Shown here: positions 56,553-64,000 of the stretch, one piece after another
Layout of the letters: every line of letters begins with the position of its first letter
Numbering within the stretch: position 1 is the stretch's first letter
Source of the DNA: Catonia carolina
Lineage: Eukaryota; Arthropoda; Insecta; Hemiptera; Achilidae
Direction of reading: 5' to 3'
DNA length: 64,000 bases
Assembly: GCA_035578175.1 (NCBI GenBank)
Contig: JAQMRL010000008.1
Coordinates: 89,384,541 to 89,448,540 of the forward strand
The notes under the pieces: model-generated
What the model was told of the DNA's origin: nothing
The model's database searches: none
The model's input: only the letters and a program-made list of their open reading frames with translations
Translations under genes and position numbers: made by a program

Positions 56553-57831
56553 GTATAATTCATTTATTACTCATAAATTAATTTTATTGAAGGTTTTCCT
56601 TTAAGAAACTAATATAAAGGATTCTAATGTAATCTTCATTCAATAAAACAATCCACAAATTTAACAATTACTCATATAAATCTAATAAACTTGTAAATTC
56701 ACTACAGAAAAATTTTAATTTTTTGACAATAAACCATTCTGGTTTATTGATTTGTGAATATGTAGAATAATATAGAGAATTTATTAAATATTAGAAATAA
56801 ATGACAGACAAAATGAAATTGAAATTTTGGAGAAATATTATACGTACGTAAATATGGGAATAGAAAAAATTAATGAACACACAAGTTGAATATGACAACC
56901 AACTGATTAAGTTGGTAAGACTGTTTTAGAGATAAGAATCGATTATTCCCTATCTGCCATGATAGGAGTAGGAAGTTTTAGATTTTGATGAGAAAAAAAA
57001 GTTAATTACTGAAGATGTGTACAAGATAACACGTTAAGCACTCTAAACATTGGTAAGTGTTTACTGTTACCGTATTCTGGCGGTTTAGAAATTTATATTT
57101 AAATTTTATACAATACAGCTGTTGATAAGCCTACATAGGATGTTTGATAAAATAATACAATCAACAAAATAAGAAAATAGTTTGTGAAAACATTTATCTC
57201 AAATGATTCTCAAAATACATGGAATCGAACCATTGATGTTGGAAAAGCAGGATGAAACAAATCTAGAAGAGCTGGAGATGTAGCTGTGGAGGCAAATGTG
57301 GAAGATCAGGAGGGCTAAGAAAAAGACAAATAATGAAGTATTCAGGGCCGTGGGGGATCGGGAACGTGTAGGTATCGCATTCCCACACTGGTTTTGAACC
57401 AAGGTTCTGGAATATTGTAGAACCATACATTGCAGTTCATACATTATCACAAAAATTTTTAGTGTTCCCAGACTGGTAAATTTATGGATACACAAGTGGA
57501 AGTATTACTGAAAATTGATCCAGAAACAAACTAAACTCATTGCAAGCTTCAAAAAAAGGAAGTCAAAAATGTATCAAGCACATAATGATTTTATCGTGAA
57601 TATTTTTGGTGATATGATGTTAAGACAGGTAAGCAAAAGCCAAGGAACCAAAACTTTGGCTTGAAGGGTTAATGAAGAGTACAAAATTCTGTTTATACTT
57701 ACTTTTGTATGAAAAATTATTACTGAGAGGAAATCTTGTCTGCAAAGATCAGGTAAAGTTTAGATACCAAGTTTTCAATATTTATTGTGTGCAGATCCTA
57801 ACATCTCAAGACTAATTAATTTTTTTTCCAG
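56553..57831 (+). other. Laminin gamma intron, 1.28 kb
   Basis: Phase-0 intron with GTATAA donor and TTTTTTTTCCAG acceptor. The only recognisable content is a diverged repeat at about 56945-57125, which matches the right half of the palindromic repeat at 62079-62380. The remainder shows nothing I recognise. Confidence 0.9.
56945..57125 (+). repeat. Copy of the 62-kb palindrome repeat (one arm)
   Basis: Shares CCTATCTGCCATGATAGGAG, ACTGAAGATGTGTACAAGAT, ATTGGTAAGTGTTTACT and CTGTTGATAA in order with 62186-62380. Confidence 0.8.
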
Positions 57832-57962
57832 GAATGGGTTACTGCCACAGATATACGAATAACACTTGATCGTCTTAATACCTTTGGTGATCAAGTTTTT
57901 GGGGATCCACAAGTCTTGAAGTCATACTTCTATGCTATTTCTAACTTAGCTGTAGGTGCTAG
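57832..57962 (+). CDS. LanB2: Laminin gamma chain, LamN-domain C-terminal exon (third seen)
   Basis: 131-nt exon after a TTTTTTTTCCAG acceptor, starting in phase 0 and ending at GCTAG|GTAAGA with two bases of the next codon. It encodes [20 protein letters not shown] followed by [20 protein letters not shown] and VGA, which is the end of the LamN domain just before the first laminin EGF-like repeat. The next exon should begin by completing an Arg or Ser codon and run into a Cys-rich C-x-C-N-G-H motif. I did not find it in the remaining 6 kb, so the following intron is at least that long. It contains a SINE, an RTE-like LINE remnant, R390 copies and a palindrome. Confidence 0.96.
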
Positions 57963-58144
57963 GTAAGATTTTCTTTTATATCTCAATTATATTTTAGGGT
58001 TTAAACATAGTAACAATTATTATGCAGTATTTTTACTACTGTTTATTAGCGCATGTATAAATAAAAATACAGAAATTTCAAGAGAATGAAAGGTAACATT
58101 GTACAGTAATTAATATGTACTGTATCTTTTTTTTACTTTGTTTT

Positions 58145-58295
58145 AAGTTGCATCAACAGCTCAGTTATTAGTGACTATGTGGGGTTTTGTAATGGTGGGT
58201 TTTAACTTCTGAAAATTTCCAGGCCATAGCTGGGAATTGAAACCGGGATCTCTGTGTTCCAGGCTAGCGTGATACCACTATGTTACGGAGGTGGC
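58145..58295 (-). repeat. tRNA-derived SINE (family B), minus orientation
   Basis: Inverted: GGCCACCTCCGTAACATAGT head, CCCGGTTTCAATTCCC B-box region, and tail GAGCTGTTGATGCAACTT. Confidence 0.83.
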
Positions 58296-58762
58296 CTGCA
58301 TCTTTTTAAATTATTTACAGTCTTTTTTAAGTAGTGTGTGATTATTTTATGAAACCATCTTTGCGGCAACATCATGCCATCATTTTAAACATGTCCTGGA
58401 TGTGAAGAATGTGTAAAAAAATTCCCAGAATAACGAAACTTTAGATTCGTAATTTATTTCATGAATACTGTCCTGTACTTTAACAAGACTACGTATTTAA
58501 ATGGTGTACTGTGTGTATGTATTCTGTATCAATATTAAATATATGGTGATTTATGGAACTGTAGCTTTACGGGAAAGTATAGAGATCATATATGAGTTAT
58601 TTTTAGGAATGTCATCTCTTTTTACCTCTCCAAAAGTGAGTGAAATGTAAATACTCAGGAGTTTTTGTTCTCGCCTAAAGAAAAAATGTACTGAATTTCA
58701 GCTCTCTAGGAGTTTAGGAAGTTTAAGAATTAGTGATGAGTGAGTCAGCCAGTGAGGACTTC

Positions 58763-59600
58763 ACATTTGACAGAAATCCTTTTCAGATCATCATTTGTGT
58801 TCTGCTTCGCAGCAGGTCTGTACACTCAGTCCTCCATTTCTCCCTATCTCGTGCCAACCTCTTTACCTCCTCATACTTTCTTCCCTGTTTCACATCATTA
58901 AGCATCTTTTATCTTCTGCGCCCTCTTGCCTTCCTTCCATTAACTGGTCCCTTCAGCACGTCTGCAATGAGACACTTCCTTCTCAACCAGTGACCCAGCC
59001 ACCTGTGTTTCTTCTGTCTTACAGTCTCCACCAGCCCCCACTCTCCAAAGCACCTCCTCATTACTTACTCTTTCCATCCAGCTAATCTTCTTCATCCTTC
59101 TCCAAATCCACATTTCCAGGGCCTCCAACCCCATGTCATCTTCCGTCCTCAAAGTCCGTGCCTCCGCTCCATACATGCCCACACTCCAAACTAAGCACTT
59201 CACCAATCTCTTCCATATTCCAAATCAACCCCACTGAACAAAACTCGTATTTTCCTGGCAAATGCCTTCTTGATCATTGCAACCTACACCTCTTGGATAC
59301 ACCTCATATTTTCCTTTACCAGGGATCCAAGATACCTAAAAGGCTTGACCTGCTCTAATTTATTCCCTTTCTGGCTTAACATCATCTTCTTGGTACCCTA
59401 CTTATTACTATGTATTTTGTCTTTTTAACATTTATTCTTATTCCATGTATGTCACAAGCCCTATCCAATCTCTCAACCATATCCTTCATCCGTTTTTCAC
59501 TTCTCGCCAACAGTGCCATTTCATCAGCAAAACGTGTACATTGTACCTCTAAACTGTATATGCTATACCCATATGAAGTCACATATAATGAACAGTAACA
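58763..59600 (-). pseudogene. RTE-like LINE reverse-transcriptase remnant
   Basis: Minus strand: 59582-59382 carries CTRFADEMALLARSEKRMKD, where F-A-D-D has become F-A-D-E, and INVKKTKYIVIS. Broken frames follow, then 59206-58940 carries VWSVGMYGAEARTLR, LEALEMWIWRRMKKISWMER and VSNEEVLWRVG. These are the standard blocks of endonuclease-reverse-transcriptase LINEs in the right order. Frameshifts and the catalytic change make it dead. Confidence 0.85.
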
Positions 59601-60174
59601 GAGAGTTTAAGAAATAAGATATATAAATAGGGTAATTCGTTTATTTTCTCCTCAGTTCTTCCTCTCTTCATACTTTAGCCATCCAGCCTGTTCTGGTATC
59701 AAAATGTTTTATGTAATTTTATTGAAAAAACTTTAATTAACATGAACTACTACCAATATTATCTCCTTATACTTCAGAACCTATTTTAGAATTCCATCTC
59801 CCTTCATTCTCTTAAAAGGTGCTCCATCCATTTATTGCAATTATACTAATTCTCTAATTAATACTCTTATATACTGCAACTCTTACGTTACATCCCAATT
59901 TTTATATGAGTATTTTCCACCTCACTGTAAGATCCCAAGTTTTGCTGACACACAAACAAGTCAGAATTGTGATTACATTGTGAAATCTCCACGTATATTC
60001 TGGAAACAATGTATTTTTTTGTTAACACCAATCTCTCCATTAGAACCTGGCAGTCCAAGTACAGATAATGAGTCACAAGAATGCCTTTTGGGTATGGATG
60101 GGCTGTGAGGAAAGGAAGAGAAATCTGTCAGTGCTGCCAACCTCAACAGTGAGACACTATATTTTACTACTGTG

Positions 60175-60347
60175 CAATTGCAACGTTTGTTAATCACATG
60201 TTGCCTTTCAGTTAGTATACTTTGTTGTGACTGACACTTTTTTCTTTTAAACCCTATTTCCTTTAAAAATTTTCTTACCGTACAAAGTGTCCAACTAAAA
60301 TTTAGCCTTTCTTTTAAAACCGGTAATAACTTTTCACATGTCGGCAT
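60175..60347 (-). pseudogene. Possible transposase N-terminal fragment
   Basis: MPTCEKLLPVLKERLNFSWT followed by VRKFLKEIGFKRKKCQSQQS and ILTER. The arrangement (basic helix, F-K-x-K-K-x-Q-S, I-L-x-E-R) resembles the winged-helix region of Tc1/IS630-related insect transposases. The frame runs on to 59973 without further recognisable motif. R390 abuts it. Confidence 0.4.
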
Positions 60348-60360
60348 TACTTTCTTGTTG

Positions 60361-60751
60361 TTTAGGTTATCATCCGATAGGCTGGTTTGAACCTGTAGAG
60401 GTTTTTACTAAGTAAAACGAGAAGTGAGTAGGTTTACAATGGCCTTCCTTACTGAAAGGAAAAGTATACTTATCAGCATGTCGGGCTCTCTGAAAAGGTC
60501 ATATTTTCCACTCTGCAAATGACACCTCCACTTCATTCACCACAGAGTCTGGCTGATAATGAAATTCATTACGTTCAGAGGAGATAACTCTGATTAGTGT
60601 CTTTTACACCTCTACCTCTTCTGTTCTTAAATGATTCAGTCATTTAATTGGCTGACCATATGATAAGAAACAGAACTATTTATTTTAGCCCTGCAACAAA
60701 CAGATTAAGTGTAAATAATTTGACTCTCCACCTGTCTGTTATGGGCAGATC
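60361..60751 (-). repeat. R390 interspersed repeat, copy 9, with 12-bp target duplication
   Basis: Full-length: TTTAGGTTATCATCCGATAG to CACCTGTCTGTTATGGGCAG. ACTTTCTTGTTG (60349-60360) and ACTTTCTTATTG (60752-60763) flank it. Confidence 0.93.
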
Positions 60752-61849
60752 ACTTTCTTATTGATGTAAAAATCCCCATTTTTAACAGGTGTCAAAAAAC
60801 TGAGGATGAATTAGCTTCTTCACTGACTAACTTCTTTCTTTATATTTCAAAGTGTGAAAACAGGAACATCACGGTAGTTAGCTGCTCGCAAATGGCTTTT
60901 GTTAAGAGGCATGAAAAGGTATTTTTGTTTAGCTTCAACTTCACATTTTATTATATTGCACATTAGATTTCGTTCAGCACTGTGTCTAGTCCAACCACGT
61001 GTACGAGAAACTGATATTTCTGTTGAAGGTTACAAACAGTTATATCATACAGTTAACCTACAAAAGGTTCTGCGATAGACTGTATGTCCTCTTGGTACAG
61101 TTTACATTGTTGTGTTGGCGAACTGATACCAAAACAGTAGCATATGCGCACTGATGTTTCCTCCCTTACCCCTTGAAAAACACCAAGGCAAACTCATGAC
61201 TCATAATTGAAAGAATTTCTTCCTCATAAAATATTATTTTAATCTCTTAGTCATTTTGACAAATATAACAAGCTACTGCAAATGCTGTTGTTGAACACAT
61301 GCATCTGAATTGTTCTTCAGTACTTTACTAAGTTATTTTGTAAATCTTTGACTTAACTCAATATATTTCTGAGTGTAATTCTTGAAGACAAACAGATTAA
61401 AAACTTCCTCACATTATTAAACTTTATTCTAACTCCATGACGAACTTCCTTGAACTTCACTTATAATCATAATTTTTTTTGGAAGTGTAACTAATTTAAT
61501 TCAGAATGCTTCATCCTTGGTAAATATACATCAATTTAGGCCTATATTACAACATTCAAGATTCTAGGTTATATTTTCCAGTCAGTATTCTTATTTTAAA
61601 TAACTATAAATATAACTTTATTTTTATACAACTTATAAACTTACTATCTGGTAATTTGCAGCCTACTAAATCATTTATTTACAAAATTAACCTAAATATT
61701 TAAATTTAAGTTTATTCAAGTTTTGATATTGTCATTTTTTTAAATTTTATAAATAATGTTTCTGTTATTTAATGATTTTACATTTTAAAACCATTAAAAG
61801 GTAGTTTTCTGTTTCAAGAATATTACTACCATATGCATCGATTATCCGT

Positions 61850-61990
61850 AGCCGGCCTGTTGGCGTAGTGGCCAGTGCATCTGGTTTCTATCTCAGAGGT
61901 CCTGGATTTGACTCCCAATCACATCTGGCAGGCATTCCTTTCCTCACTCATATTTATCTATCATCTTTCAACATTTACACTATCTTTAAT
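61850..61990 (+). repeat. tRNA-derived SINE (family C)
   Basis: A box in GTTGGCGTAGTGGCCAGTGC and B box GGATTTGACTCCC are well placed. The body with CCTCACTCATATTTATCTAT matches fragments at 5501 and 17376. Confidence 0.8.
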
Positions 61991-62078
61991 ATTGGACAAA
62001 AAACCAAAACAAATCCTTGGCTAGAACTAGTTTAACAAGAAGAAATTATCTATGTTAATTTAATATTGATGTATTACT

Positions 62079-62334
62079 AAACCACCAAGAATATGGTTAC
62101 AGTAAACCCTTACCAATGTTTATAGTGATTTTATGTATCTTGTACACATCTTCAGTAATGTATTTAAAAAATTCACACAATCAAATATATTCCTTATCTG
62201 CCATGGTAAAAGTAGAAAGTTTTAAATTTTGATTGTGTGAATTTTTAAAATACATTACTGAAGATGTGTACAAGATACACAAAAGCGCTATAATCATTGG
62301 TAAGTGTTTACTCTTACCATATTTTCCTGGTTTA
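62079..62334. repeat. Palindromic repeat with CTGAAGA hairpin motif
   Basis: Arms 62079-62185 and 62229-62334 are inverted complements with moderate divergence. The right arm contains CTGAAGA (62258-62264) and TGTGTA-CAAGA-TACACA, followed by an A-rich box and GCGC. Same motif layout as the 54-kb palindrome but a different family. Confidence 0.9.
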
Positions 62335-62747
62335 GAAATAGGTATTTAAAATCAATTTTACATAATATAACTGTTGATAATAGAAAATAAATATTAATTT
62401 AATAATTAATAAATAATATAATTACTGATAAATTTTAGTCAGATTTGTGTTCATCAATATCTTTTTCTCTTCTACAAGATTTTTTAAGCTTTTATTTGTT
62501 ATCAGGAACGGTGCTTTATTGACAACCACCCAATTTAATTGGTGCTTTTCGCTGTATTTTTTTGATGTGATTCGGCATGAATTTTTGAACAGGGACCCCT
62601 AGTGGAGTTCGTTCAGGAATGGCTGTCAGCTGGTCACCATACAAAGTCGCTTGCCCAACCAGTGTTGCTTAACAAATAATAGCGACTTTCTACCAGCTGA
62701 CTACTGAGCTCGCCTGAAGGCTATTTCTACAATTTAACAATAAAATA

Positions 62748-63125
62748 TGCCCAAAACGGGCAGGTGGAGTGTTAATTTAATTGCACTCTATCTTTTTGGT
62801 CCAGGGCTAAAAAAAAAGTTCTGTTTCTTATCACATAGTCAGCCACTTATATGACTGTACTATTTTAGAACAGAAGAGGTAGAGGTGTAAAAGACACTAG
62901 TCAGAGTTATCTCCTCTGAGAGTAATGAATTTCACTATGCAGCCCGACCCTGTGGTGAATGAAGTGAAGTTGTCATTTGCAGGGTGGAAAGTGAGTGCTT
63001 TTTGGAGTGCCTGGCATGTTGATAAGCATACTCTTTCAACTCAGTGAGGAAGGCAATGGTAAACCACCTTACTCCTCGTTTTTACTTAGTAAAACCTCTA
63101 GAGGTTCAAACCAGCCTTTCGGCTG
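62748..63125 (+). repeat. R390 interspersed repeat, copy 10
   Basis: Full-length apart from a slightly clipped end: TGCCCAAAACGGGCAGGTGG to CCAGCCTTTCGGCTG. Flanks CAATAAAATATG and CAATAAATAAATATG suggest a target duplication. Confidence 0.9.
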
Positions 63126-63516
63126 CAATAAATAAATATGTTTGGTATATTATTAATTAAATGAATTTCTGATTTAAATCCCATCGTATTAGTGAAATTG
63201 ATGTCTTTGAACTGGTGGCGATGTTCTCTGTCTAGACTAGTTTCATTTAGTTATATATAGTTCGTATAACTGATCAGAGATGGCGGGATAGTACCTTGTA
63301 CGTAACGTGTAGGTCCAGTAATTCTCAACCATCTTTTATCATTAATTCTTCTATCCTCCGATTATCTTCACTGTCTAAAGAATATAATGAGATTATTTAT
63401 TTTTTTTAGTCGTCAACTTTTTGGATGAGCGGGTAGTAATTATTGTAGTATAATTATAATCAGAAATCTCATAAATATGACTGAAGAAACACTTTTGGAG
63501 TAGTAACAAGTCTTTT

Positions 63517-64000
63517 TTTACTTTCTCTTGCCTACATTAATATGTAGGAAGGAAAGTATTGTTTCCATGTCGATTTTTCGAAATCGAGTTTTCACCGGAA
63601 ATATACGTTTTCAGACCCCCTGAACCCAAAAAAAATGTTTTTAGCAATTGGTCTGTGTGTGTGTGTGCGTGCGCGCGTGTGTGTGTGTGTACGTGTGTGA
63701 ACGGAATATCTCAAAAACGGAACATCGTACGAACTTGAAACTTAAAACTTGTTAGACACCTCTACCGAACCCGCACAAACATTTTCATCAAAATCGGTCC
63801 ACCGGAAGTAGTAGTTCATTCGTGTCATTTTTCACTTTTTTGCGATTTTCTCAAAAACTGATCCTACGATTATTTTTTAAATCGCCTGGTTTACTATTTG
63901 TTATGCTCTACAAGATAGGGTCGGCGCCATGTTTGCTGAAATCCTTGGTGAAGCTGTTTTCACGTAAAATAATTGTTTTTTTTTAAGATTGCGGCTTTAA
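63517..64000 (+). mobile_element. GT-family element, cut by the window end
   Basis: TTTACTTTCTCTTGCCTACA head, CATGTCGATTTTTCGAAATC, CAGACCCCCTGAACCC, a (GT)n/(GC) tract at 63652-63698, and CATCAAAATCGGTCCACCGG. It follows the 38064 copy to the last base. Confidence 0.9.

Larger units (their letters stand above)
57963..64000 (+). other. Presumed laminin intron continuing past the window
   Basis: Starts at the GTAAGA donor of the third exon. No Cys-rich laminin EGF-like exon was seen on the plus strand. It holds the repeats listed separately. 60764-61849 and 62385-62747 show nothing recognised. Confidence 0.6.

Noticed and set aside
60175..60347. Functional transposase gene on the minus strand
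   Set aside because: Only a short N-terminal-like stretch, with no catalytic motif after it.
16256..61990. Several loci with tRNA-like A and B boxes as possible tRNA genes
   Set aside because: No cloverleaf can be closed, and the loci share bodies and tails with other copies, so they are SINEs.

Overview
This is an AT-rich eukaryotic window, almost certainly from an insect and possibly a hemipteran (the order is a guess). The only host gene I can support is a laminin gamma chain (LanB2/LAMC1 type) on the + strand. Three consecutive exons of its N-terminal LamN domain lie at 52683-52800, 56369-56552 and 57832-57962. They are joined by correct GT-AG introns of matching phase. The 5' exons and the EGF-like repeats were not found, so the gene enters and leaves this stretch through long introns, and much of the sequence upstream of 52.7 kb may be its first introns.

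The rest is a dense, multi-layered record of transposable elements. 0-10 kb: foldback elements, a CR1-like LINE tail in a (TTA)n tract, a decayed LINE in two tandem pieces and a mariner scrap. 12-14 kb: a 134-bp tandem array of about ten units inside a larger repeat, with a second copy on the opposite strand at 22.6-23.5 kb. 14-31 kb: the 'R390' and 'GT' repeat families, a Jockey-like LINE inserted in a SINE tail, and a rearranged mariner. 31-41 kb: two piggyBac-type MITEs (one inside a SINE), a second rearranged mariner, a Tigger-like element with a CENP-B-type domain, and a pogo-like element that has been invaded repeatedly. 42-52 kb: SINEs, LINE fragments, R390 copies and a long compound microsatellite. 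52.7-64 kb: laminin exons and introns, the introns carrying two RTE-like LINE remnants, two near-palindromic hairpins, a fully inverted mariner, SINEs and more R390 and GT copies.

The points most worth following are these. All three large mariner copies carry the transposase 3' end at both termini, and two share exactly the same internal junction, which suggests an amplified inverted derivative. An almost perfect 281-bp palindrome in a laminin intron carries a hammerhead-like core motif, and its arms differ at one base, which lies in that motif. A piggyBac MITE in a SINE shows an exactly reconstructable TTAA empty site. The R390 family occurs ten times, several copies with 10-12 bp target-site duplications. 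No CRISPR array, bacterial operon or convincing tRNA/rRNA gene was seen. All family assignments come from reading motifs by eye; no database search was run.
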